A DNA stretch of 64,000 bases from Acanthococcus lagerstroemiae. Taxonomy: Eukaryota; Arthropoda; Insecta; Hemiptera; Eriococcidae. The notes beneath the pieces are model-generated. The model had not been told where the DNA came from. It made no database searches and saw only the letters and a program-made list of their open reading frames with translations. This document shows, in pieces, positions 14,301 to 26,300 of the stretch; within the stretch, counting starts at the first letter, position 1, and each line of letters begins with the position of its first letter. The translations under genes and the position numbers were made by a program. The DNA lies in NCBI GenBank assembly GCA_031841125.1, contig CM063114.1, forward strand, positions 27,969,266 through 28,033,265. The letters run 5' to 3'.

Positions 14301-17300
14301 ATTGAGAACAACCGCCATTGAAGTTATGAAGCACTTACTTATGTCCATAATTATACAGAATGTTTTATGTGGCAGTCGATGACTGTAGCTTCTCGGTTTA
14401 GTATTATCGTCGAAGTTATTTAACTTAGAATAGATTTTCTCATCTTCATTTGTCTTGAAACCCTTTTCTTCTCCCGTATTCTTAATTTTGCGTGACGTTT
14501 GTCCATATCTCAAGTTCCTCATTTGTGGCATATCATATACATTTACCTATAATTTAATCGGTAGATAAATTCAACTAGAACTAATGATCGCTGTAATTGA
14601 GAAACGTTATTTTTACAGGTGAGGAAGTTTGCTCATATCGCAGCCTTTGTGAATACTACTGCCATAACACTCCGGAAGGATTTCTCTGCTCCTGTCCCCC
14701 CGATCGATTCCTGCAAAACGATAACATGACCTGCGGTTCGACCCATCGCTGCGATGCTTGGGGCTCGTGCTCGCAGAAATGTATTCCTGTCGGACCGCAT
14801 TCGCACAAGTGTCAGTGCTTCCCAGGATATGAAATTCAATCGGATTATTTTTCTTGTAAATCCCTTGGTAAGTGTTAGTATTATGATTTCTAAACACGTT
14901 ATTTTTTATTTCTAGCAACCAAAATTATTGCATTCCGTTTTTGCGCAGATAATTCAACTCCGCAGATAATCTTTAGCAACAGAAACGAATTACGTAGCAT
15001 AGATTTGCGTACATTTAGTGTAAAGTCGTTGACCACAGCATTGAAAAACACGGTCGCTTTAGATTTTTATTACTTCAATAAGTCATACACGTTGTTTTGG
15101 ACCGACGTTTTGGATGACAAAATATTCAGAGGAACGTTGGATGATAACGGTAAGATTCTGGAAATCACACTGTTGATTTGTACCAAGGGAGATTCCTCAA
15201 ATCCTAAAAATCTGCAAAAGTAAATATCTTTATTTTCAGGCTTGACTGATATCGATGTCGTAGTTAAATCTGGGCTCAGTAGGGCAGAAGGACTGGCTGT
15301 GGATTGGATGGGACAGAATTTATATTGGGTCGAAAGCAGTCTCGATCAGATCGAAGTGGCTCATTTGAACGGTAGTTTTAGACGTACTTTGGTGGCTGGG
15401 GATATGGAAAATCCTAGAGCTATCGCTCTGGATCCTCGCTATGGGTATGTTGCTCTACTTTCTTGCAAACACTATTCCGTATATTGCAATATTATTTTGA
15501 CTGTAGTGTTGAGTTTGTTCCACTGTGGTTACAGCTTGCTATTTTGGACTGACTGGGGTAACACGGAGCCGCGAATTGAACGGTGCAGTATGTCCGGGGA
15601 TTACAGATCAACCATTGTTCAAATCGACGAAGTACCCGATGGAAAATGGCCGAATGGATTGACATTGGATTATCAGCTGAAGAGAGTTTATTGGGTTGAT
15701 GCTAAGTTAGTACCTGAACTAGAGACCTGGGTTATTTGTACGAACTTTCTTAAAAGTGTGGTTGCACGTCGAAATGTAATATTGTAATTGCTCGCAGATC
15801 TCACGCAATCTTCAGCGTTAATTACGACGGGGAAGATCTGCGGGAGTTGATTAGGGGTCACGACTTGTTGAATCATCCATTCGCAATAAGTTTGTTTGAA
15901 AACAACGTATATTGGACGGACTGGCGATCTAATTCTGTAATTCGGGTCAATAAATGGAATTACACCGACTTATCTGTGATTCAGCGCACCTTGACTCAAC
16001 TATTCGACATCAAAATAATGCATCCGAGTCGACAACCTATAGGTAAGTAAACTATAAACAATTTTGATTTCATTGTTCAAACCATACAATTAATGTTGTT
16101 ATTTTTGTAGGAAATTTTAATCCGTGCAGTAGAAACAATAGAAACTGTTCGCATTTATGCTTGATAAATGTGAATCAAACGTATAAATGTGCTTGCCCTC
16201 ATACTATGATTTTGACGGCTGATAATCACACATGTAAAGGTACCGAGATTGTTATTCTGCCTCTTCCTCATGGTACGAAAATCCCAGGGGAGAAGACGAT
16301 ATTGATGTAGATTGTCGGTTTTAGAAAACGAAGTATTCCTGCTGTATTCTCGTCCGCATGAAATACGAGGAGCAGACTTAATGCAGCCGTATTACTACAC
16401 GGTTCCACCTATCAGCGTTCCTAATGTATTCATTCCAACAGAACTGGATTTCGATGCCTCTTCCAAGTACATTTATTGGATCGATTCTCACATGAAAGAA
16501 GTGAGAAGAAGTCCGATAATCGGCGGACCCATTGAAAGCATCATAAATACCGGTATGTATAACGAGGTGATCATTGTTTGGATTGACAAATGTAAGCCAA
16601 TAAGTCTTTTGACGGATTTTCATGAAAGAGAAGGTAGTGTTATCGGTTCGCATTAGTTATGAGTTGTGTCCAGTATCTGGAGTAAATTTATTTCTAATAT
16701 TTTTCGAAGACCTGATGTTCTTTCATTTCGTTCTGAACTTGTTCCTTTGTGAACAAAAACGAATCTGTGCGTACTTTTTGACGTACAGGGTGTATTGAGC
16801 CTTTCTAACGCCTCCTGATTCCCCACAGAGCATTTACTGTTATTTTAAAATTCTCCAACCATCTGGGACATGAGGTCATATAGCGAATTAAAAGTCTGGT
16901 TACGAAATGAGACTTTCAACATGACTGCAGAATTCGTTGCTGGTGATTTACCTACCGCAAAAATTGAAGAGGAGGTTTCATTTCCTTATGCAGTGTGTAC
17001 TGTGCAGCTTGGTAACTTAATTGTAGGTATCTCGTAGCTTAGTGTCCATGTTGGAGTGTGAGTGAACTTAGTAAATATAGTATCTCGAAGCATTAGAATT
17101 GGTATTGTAACGAAATAGCCTATCATGCAAATGGAAGGGGCTAAAATAGATACGGTACTGACTTTTAATCGCCAAATGCTTAGCACATGTGACCTGCCAG
17201 GAAGAAAAGGACCTGAGCGCAAAAATGTAAATTTTACTGGAGAGCGGATAAACAAAATTGATAACGTTTTCACGTTACGGAGACACTCAACTTTGAAGAC

Positions 17301-20300
17301 TTACAGCAGTTTGGGAAAATGTTTTAGAATTTTTTCGACAACACCACGCAAAAAAGCGACCAAAAATTAGTCAAAAACAGTTTTTATCACAAAAATGATT
17401 TTTTGCATACAGGTCCCTTTCTTCCTGGCAGGTTACACATGGCCGGTATAGTATCTCAAGTTTCCAGGTAGAAAAAAGCCTGTCGCCCTCCTCCTCTTAT
17501 ATTCTTTTCTGAAAGATTGCCTTTCATAAAGACATTTTCCTAGTGACTTGAGTCTTGCTGAAGATAGAATTCGAAATTTGGAGAAAAATTTAATTGTTTT
17601 GAAAGGGATACCGATGACTGGATATGTTTTAGAGTTGGCGAATTGAGTATAATCGGTCCTCAATCGGCAAAATCAATTTCCCAGGTCCACAGTTGGCAAA
17701 ATTTCAAAAACCAAAATCCTTGATTTTGTTTTGTCTGAAGCTTGTCAGTTGGGAAAATTGAATCCTTAGTGAGCAACTTCGGATCGGCACTTGGTAAAAC
17801 TTCAAACGTGTTTATCTCCCCCCCCCCTCCCCCGAAAGTGTTGAGAAAGAAAGTTGGGTTTTTATTTGGAAAATTGAATTTTCAGTCGAAAAATTGGATA
17901 TCTAGTTAGGGAAATCAAAATTTTCAGCTAGCAAAAATAATCCCCCCGCGCGCGCTCACACACACACAAAAGGCGCTTCGGTACGGTCTTGCTTGTATTA
18001 CGACTTACAGGACATTGAATTTCTTGGAAAGAGATGAAATTATGCGAGAATATAGAGACTGACAACTTGAAGAAGGCATTAAGACACCGTTAATAATGTT
18101 GAGACTTGTTAAAACTTTATTATAAAAATAATGAGTAATGTACTGCATGGATTTATGAAAACCATTTACAATACTCAGCACCATATTGGGACTTTTCAAG
18201 ACTAGTTGAACTCTTTGAAAACTCGTTAAAACTCAACTCATTAAAACTCTACCTTAAGCTTAACATTCTCTGAAGATTAATTGAGATACTTTGTCTTTCT
18301 TATTTGAATCTTCTTGAAATCACAATTATCCAAAGGCGTTGTTTAGAGTGAAAAATTGGTAATTTCGTCAGCTTGTAATGGCTAAGACTTGAAACTGATG
18401 AACATTCTGCAATGAACTGACTCACTGAGACTGAATTACATTACTTACAACGTATATATAACAGTGTCAAACCTATTCAAGACTCATGTAAATTTTCTAA
18501 CACCTTTGGAAAGCTCTGTAAAATCCTGATTTACACTAATTGAAACTATTGTTAAGGCTTATTAACTGATTGAAACTCTTCCAAGACTCCGTTCAGATGT
18601 TGAGACTCATTTAAGCTGAGATTCCCTCGAAACCGATCAAGACTTGAAGACCCGAACTCGATAGCCCCGAGAACACTTATTGAGACGTAATTACTCATTA
18701 GGACTCGGCAAGGAGTCAATAAGATCTTCCTAAGACTCATTAAAATTCTTTCAGTATTCAGTAAGACTCTACTAACATTTCAGAATTCTGCAGAGACTAA
18801 TCCAATCTGTTTTAATACTCTTTATAATCTTAACATCTTTTGCGAGTGTATTTTGCTTTAGACAGAATTTGAAAAGTTGAAGGCTTTTAACTTAGTTTCT
18901 TCATATTAAATGGCGGGGATGGGGTTGGGGGGGATTCTTAATAATTTAAGATTTATTTCAAGTCGTTTCCGAAACTCTTTTCGTCGTTTTGAATGAAATA
19001 CCTAGAATTAAAGGAATTTCAACCCTTGAATTTTCGCTTTTGGTTCAGGAATAAATGAGGAGTGATTTTCCAAAACGGACTCGGTTCAATTTTGCATTTT
19101 TTACAGGAGGCGATAAAAACTTGGTACACGGAGTTATGTGATTTAAAAACCTTGGGGAATGCGTCACAAAGTTGGGTCTTACCTGGACGGAGGCCGTTTC
19201 GGAATAATTTTTCATTCCGAATTCGGAAGCAGAATGTTGAGTGGATGCTTAAAAATCATTCCAAAACGGCCTGTATCCTTCTGAAAAGAGCATCGAACAT
19301 AATGGAATGCTGTAAAATTGATTATTCAGCAAAATCGAAGTAAAAATCCACTAAATTGACGTTTTATTAAATATCAAAACATTTATTCATCAGTAAAATT
19401 TAAATTTTATGTTTGAAAAAGTATCAAAGTACAGGCAAAAATAATAGAAATTACTCGCGACGTCGTTTCCTCGAGGTGGCTTCAGGCTTTTCAACATTTG
19501 GTCTTTTAACGGATGCCTTTTTTGCTGCTGGTGTTTCAGTAAGCTCAGATTCTACCGCAACTTTTGGTTTTGCAACAGCTTTTCGTTGTGACGTTGGTTT
19601 TTCCGAAGGGTTTTGTGCAGTACGTTTTTTAGGAGAATCCTTGGGTTTAACGAGTTTGGTTTTCTTATATGATGATGGTTTTAAATCGATAGCGTGTGTC
19701 AGATCGTCTTTCTTCGCAGATGGTTTATTCAATTCAGTATGATAAAAGTTTTTGTTTTTTTTTTTGGATTAAGGCCATTTTGGAACACCTTTTTTTTATG
19801 TGAAATTCTTTTAGCTTTCTATACAGGTAGTTTGATGATGTAGGTATGTGCCTGACAGTATCCTCCATTAGATGGCGCCAAAAAACGAGATTCGAAAAAA
19901 ATGGACGGAGTCCGTTTTGGAAAATCGCTCCTCAAATGTTTTCAGATTTTTTATTTTTATTTATTTATTTTTTTTTTTAGTGTCCATTTTGGAGTGTGAG
20001 TGAACTTTTATTTTTTACTTAACTCCAGTCTTAGTAATGCAGTGATCCTCTCCTCACGTATGTACATTTTTGTATAAATCGTCCTACTTGACTATTTCAT
20101 TGTGTATCACGATGTAAACGTCTCACAAACGTCTTTTGTCTCCTGCATACCCACATTTCCAGTAGTTGATCTCCTCTAGAATACGTTATTCTTTTTCGGT
20201 CAGCCAGGCAGAATATCAGTTCAGTCGCAGTTCAGTAACAGTCTGTCGCAGTTTATGTTTCGCACTCTGAAGATAGGTCTTTTCTACTATCGATCAATAC

Positions 20301-23300
20301 ACGCCCTTCTAATACTCCATCGTTTCTTTGATTTCATATGCCCTCGCTCGGGTCCGGACTAAACACTTGTCGTGCAAATATCGAAAAACCCGCAGTAAGA
20401 AAGAGAATAACTGTAAAGTTCTTCGTGAAATATTTAAATTTTGAAATGTTATGGTGCTTCAGTTACCAGTTGTCGCCAAACAGAAATTGACAATTTTCAA
20501 AGGATTGTACGCCCGTTTCTCATTCTTACTCTAAGCTTCACTTGGAATATTATAAATTATTCTAAAACTCGGCGAGAAATTGAAATGAAGAATAAAACTT
20601 CTCCAGGTGGAGAAAATTTTTTTCTATTTTAATGACTTTTGTTCGAGTTTTTGTGTTCCATTAAATTTCCAAGGAAAATCTGAACTAAAACTGAAACCTA
20701 CGTACCTCTTAAATTCTTTTGTCAAGTAGTATATTCAGTTGACCAGTTTTAAGGGTTCGAGATAGTGCAGACACGTAAATATGCCCATACAGATAAACGT
20801 AAGTATTCCTTTTCGAAAAGGAAAGCTAAAGGTGGTAAGGGATCCTTAGAATCGAAGGGGCCTAAAAAGTGAAAATAACTCGGATCGGGGTCATATTAGC
20901 CTGAAGAGGCGGGCGAGGAAGATTGGGTTATCATTCTGGAGAAGAGCGGAAAGAGTTGGAGAGAGCGCTTTGATGGAGCCTAATTTTTCCTTATCTTATA
21001 CCAGCTGCAAGAAAGTAAAATTGACTCGGGTCTGAAAAACTCGTGAGTGAGAATTGAAGAGAGCTGTTGGAAAAAAACATTTTAGGTACAATTGGAAAAT
21101 GAATGGCGAACCTACGATTGTTGAGGGATCTTCAGGGCCAAGAAAAGTCCAAAACGGTGAAACTGACTCGGATCCGGGTTATACTTATATGAGGATGCCA
21201 ACGAGGAAAAATGAGCTAATTGTCTGTGGAAACGTAGAAAGGGATAAGTACCCTTTGATGGTGATAAATTTTTCCTTATGTTATTTCATACATTCGATGT
21301 TATCGTTATCTTCCTATCGTTTATTCACTTCATTTCTACGTGCAATTAAAGTTTCTTCATTTTTAAATACAGGCGTGAACAATCCCAGTGGCTTGGCCAT
21401 CGACTGGATTTCGAAAACCCTTTTCATTTCAACCTACGAAGACGAAGCTCGTATCGTGGCCTGTAATTTAAAAGGAGAATACTTTTCGATTATCTATCCA
21501 AACGAGCAGTTGGACTTCAGCGAAAAAGTAGTTACATTGTTGCGTGCTATGGCATAAAGACCAAACTATCGAGTGCTCGAAAACAGACTAAAATCTGATC
21601 TTTATTTCAGATCGTCTCCATAAAGTCACTGGCGTTAGATCCGACGCAAGGTCGACTGTTTTGGAGCGTACTGAAATCTAATTCTACGTATGCTGTACTG
21701 ATGAGTGATATGCAAGCGGAGAAGAGACAGACGTTGACTTCCAACGAGGACAACGATTTGCTTAATGATCCTTCTTGTATGTTTATATGTTTCTTAACCG
21801 GCCGTATGATTGTTGAGCGTCGTGTACTTATTACTTGTTCTTCATGCAGGTTTGACCGTCGATCAGTCAACAAACAGCTTATTTTGGGTCAATAAAGAAT
21901 CGCACCTAATTCAGTTCATCAATCTAGCTACTCACAAAATAACTAGCCTTCCGTTGCGTGGAAGTACCACCCCGAGTGCCATTACTGTGCATGCAGGTAA
22001 TCTGTACTACGCTGACGATCAAGATATTCGAGTCGCCGACAGAATGAACATCTCTAATGATGAAGTGTTTCGGAGTAATACAGGTCAGTGCGCTCAACTC
22101 ATCTCTTTGGTCAGTTATTGATGTTAAAGTTATTGTGTTACTTATGGAAGATTTTATTTGATTTAATATAGTCAATGTGAGCTCCTTGATCATGTATGAT
22201 CCGAAGTTGCAGTCCGGCACCAATGCGTGCGCCGTTAATAGAGGAAATTGTTCGCATTTGTGTATCCCTGTCTCCAGCACTGAGAGGGTGTGTAAGTGCA
22301 GTGTCGGGTATAACAATGACCCCAAAGATCCAACTAAGTGCTTAGGTATTGGAGTATTGAGATTGACAGTGCCAGTCATTTTTCGTTTGAAGTACGAATA
22401 ATTAGATTTGATTTTCAAATTGCTCGTAGGTATTGAAGAATTCATTTTGTTCTCCATTAACTGGGAGATAAAAGGCATATCGATGAACTCGTCTGTGGAT
22501 AACGTGAAAAACGTACTCGCTCCTATTTCCCATATAGCGATGGCTTCCAGTGTGGATTTCGTTGCAAGTTAGTTGACTGGCTGATCAAATTTCCTTTTCA
22601 TCGTTGGTTGGTGCGGAACAGAACATTTTCTTTTCTCTGTTGTAGAGGAGAACTACATATACTGGGCTGATAGTGATCACGGTACAATTACGAGAATCAG
22701 ACGAGACGGGTCTCAGAGAGAAACCATTGTCGGATTACCGAATCACGATAGCACGCAGACTGACTGGCTCGCCGGTAATGAAACATTTTTGATCTTCCGA
22801 TAGAACAGAGATTTACAACGTGGTTTCCAGTCGCAGTGATGGCGATTTAGTTGATACTTCGAAAATTACGGTTAATTTGGCTCGTGTTTATGACCGTGAT
22901 ATTAACTAACGTGAATCTCGGTTCGACCTGTTTTCAAATTCGTTTTGGGATCTGTGATCCGGATCTCTAATTCGCCGATAAATTTATTGAAACATTCATA
23001 CAATAACTGAGTCAAATCTTAAATCATATCTGCATAGTAATCATTCGTTATTTTGTTTGATGAGGGGGTTGCATACTGCAGATATTCAGTAACAATCATG
23101 AGGAATGTACGAAAAAGAGAGGCCAGGACTTTCTACTTTCAAAGAGTCCTCCACCTTTCCCTGTACATGCCTCTGACAAATTTCTGTGATTATATTGATT
23201 GATAATGTAGGTATCGCTGTGGATTGGATTGCGGGTAACATTTACTGGACAGATCCTAGACTGCATGTGATCGAAGTCAGTAGGTTGAATGGCAGTTACA

Positions 23301-26300
23301 GAAAGGTGCTGATGCACACTGGCGATGATAAGCCGATCTCAATAGCTGTGGATCCTGTTCACGGCCTCATGTTCTGGAGCGAAACCGGAGAAACTAAACG
23401 TATCCGTAGAGCTACGTTGGCCGGCAGCGAAAAACAGATTTTAATTAATAAGACTGAAGCGACCATTAACGATATCACTTTGGATTACGAGGTATTTAAT
23501 TAGTGCATTTGAACACTATGTAATTAATACGATAGGAAGTTGAATTTGGTGTCCCAGTCGGAGCCAAATCAAAAATCTGACTCGGAAATCTGTGATCCAG
23601 AAAACTCAAATTTCATAATTAGCGTGGTACTTTTTTATTTCGGCTTTCAAGCCTTCAGGAACAGAAAATTTTGCAGCTAGGGGGGAAAACTGGACACTTT
23701 CTCTTTTTTGTCCCATATCGATCCCACATTGCAGTTAATGAAAAAGATGGGGGTTCGGTTGTGAAAAACTGTTCGTAAATCCTGATAATTCCTTTCTTTT
23801 TCGAGCTTCTCTTTGATTCACTTTCTTTCAACACTGAAACATTGTTACGGGCTCGCCAACATTTCTATTTTTACTCACGTTAGGGTTAGCTGAGGATATC
23901 ATGATCATTGGAGATATTCTCTTGATAGCCAGCCTATATGAAAAATAGTTATTTCGTCTTCCGCATTATGAGTTGGGGATTGTTTCCAGAAACAAATTCT
24001 ATACTGGTGTGACTACACCGGTATCCACAGCGTACGGTATAACGGCGAAGATAGAAAGAACGTGTTTTCGAAAAATTTCACCAATCCTTACGGTATTGTG
24101 GTGTACGAAGAAAGCCTGTACTGGATTGATCTGTAAGTTGAGAATGAACTCCGTAGTACAGGAGTCTTATGGAGGATATTGACGATCTTATTTTATCTTC
24201 CAGCATGAGTGACAACGGCAGCATAAAGAAAGGCCTTCTCGGCACTTTGTTCAATTACACGGATGTGTTGAACGGTATCGGCGATTCGCTGCGCGATATC
24301 GTCATATTTTCTAACAAGAGACAAAGCGGTTCGAATCCATGTGGAGTAAATAATGGAGGTTGCAGTGAACTCTGCTTGTACGACGGCAGACGACCTGTTT
24401 GTCAGTGTTCGTTTTCAACTGTCGATGCCGGTGGGAAGTCGTGCAAACGTGAGCAGTGTTTCTTCTTTTATTTTGAATGTACAGTTATTTTAAAGCTCGA
24501 AAATTGATACAACGTTTGTTCGCACAGCATACGATACCTTTATTATGTATTCGAGAATCGATAATATCGATAGTATTCACATTACCGATGCTGAGGATCG
24601 GAATCCGCCGTACAGGTCCATCAAATCTAAACTGCACATTCTGAACACTATCGGCCTGTCGCACGACTATTCCAGATCGTTATTGTTCTATTCGGACATT
24701 CAGAAAAGCAGCATTAATTCCGTCTATTTCAACGGATCTGATCATCGCGTTCTGGCCGACCGTAAGTATTCGGAAAACTTTTTTTTGAAACGTCGTATGT
24801 GATGAAAGAAATGGCGCTAAGCTTTTGCGGTGTTTCTAGATGTGGGCTCAGTCGAGGGCATTGTCTACGAACCGGTTGAAAATTTGTTATTGTGGACATG
24901 CAACAGCAATGCCAGTATAAATAAACTAAGGTTGAATGTGAAGAACGCGAAACCAGAGGTGGTCATCAAATTGCCGGACAAGGATAATGATAAACCGAGA
25001 GGAATTGATGTGGACAGTTGTGACCAGTAAGTTACGGCACTCAGTTAAGTTTCTTTCGGGAATATGGTGTTTTGATTGTATTTTCAGTCGATATTTGTGT
25101 TTGTTGTAGACGAATCTACTGGACCAACTGGAACATTAAAGAACCCTCGATACAGCGAGCTTATATAAATGGATTCCAAAAAGAATCTATTATTACAACG
25201 GATATAAGAATGCCTAATGCCATCGCACTGGACCATTTCGCCCAAAAATTGTACTGGTCAGATGCCAGGTTTGATAAAATTGAACGGTGCGAATTCGATG
25301 GCTCTCAACGAGTGGTATGTTTTACTTTCCGCATTATTAGTCGAATGTCGAATCTGTTGAACCAGTTTTATTTATTGTAATTCAAATAGTTTCCCAAACG
25401 AATTAGGAACTCAAACTGGCGGAAAGAAACGCTCTCGGAAGGTTTTGTTGCGGATGATTTTATGGAGCGGTCTTTTAATTAACCGAGAAAGATTTCAGGT
25501 GCTATAAGCTTCACTTCTGAAAGGAGGCGAACACTTACCTACACAGTTTTTAGTTTTTCATAGATTCCTCCGTAGTCATTTAAATCATAATAAGTCGCAA
25601 AAAGTCGACACGTTCTGACTTTTTGGGATGTGGTTAGGATAGGTACCAACTGTGTAAAACCAAGTTTGCAGCTTCGAAAGACCTGTGCTAACTGCGTGCT
25701 GCTCGAAAAACCTCGAAATTTTCGGACTTTTCTCAGTTTTTGATTTATTACTTCTAAAAGGTGCATCCTACGGAAAAAATCACCTAATACACTTTTAAAC
25801 TAGACAACATTTGCTACAATTTGAGCACAACCACAGCTCCGTAGGTCCAATAGGTCCCGAGATACAGCACTTCAAAAATTGGCTATTTTCCCAAAAAAGT
25901 TTGAAAGCGTAGTTTTAGCCGTCTTCCGTACAGAATATCTGCTAACTCATCCTACGAGGAAAGTCATGAAATTGTAGAGCAGTTATTTAGCTTTAATTTA
26001 AGCGCAAGTGGAACCCTGTAGGACGAATAGTTCTCTTGTTATCAGGAAAAAAGGGAAAATTGAGGAAATCGGATTTCTCAAGAAATGTAAACCTGACGAA
26101 GTGCAGGACTTTTGCAAAGTATAAGAAAGACATATCTCACTGGAAAATGGTTTATATCATGGAAAATAAAATTGAGTACAATTAATTATAAGGAAAAAAT
26201 GTATCAAACTTATATCAAAATTGTATAAAAATGTGTTAGTTTCGGGGACCTGAGACGTTAAATGCTGAACGTGAAGTGATGGTGGGACCTCATCTGACTC

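Larger units (their letters stand above)
16553..21372. other. Large intron with two inverted-repeat elements and repeats
   Basis: A 4.8-kb intron. Contents: a 256-bp MITE (17186-17441); mixed C-rich and CG/CA runs near 17820-17970; a degenerate AAGACTC repeat block (about 18180-18850); an 879-bp TIR element with a lysine-rich ORF (19056-19934); a stretch at about 20150-20350 whose CAGTTCAGTCGCAGTTCAG words recall a Gypsy-type LTR but without provable ends; and a degenerate duplication (20790-21290). TTAGTGTCCAT.TTGGAG and GTGTGAGTGAACTT occur at both 17038-17069 and 19978-20009. Confidence 0.6.

Noticed and set aside
20150..20350. A solo Gypsy-type LTR
   Set aside because: The wording resembles LTR ends, but no TG...CA termini, target duplication or second copy could be shown.
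21924..22478. A 184-codon minus-strand open frame
   Set aside because: It lies opposite LRP1 exons 28-30, whose frame shows EGF and propeller signatures; this is an antisense shadow.
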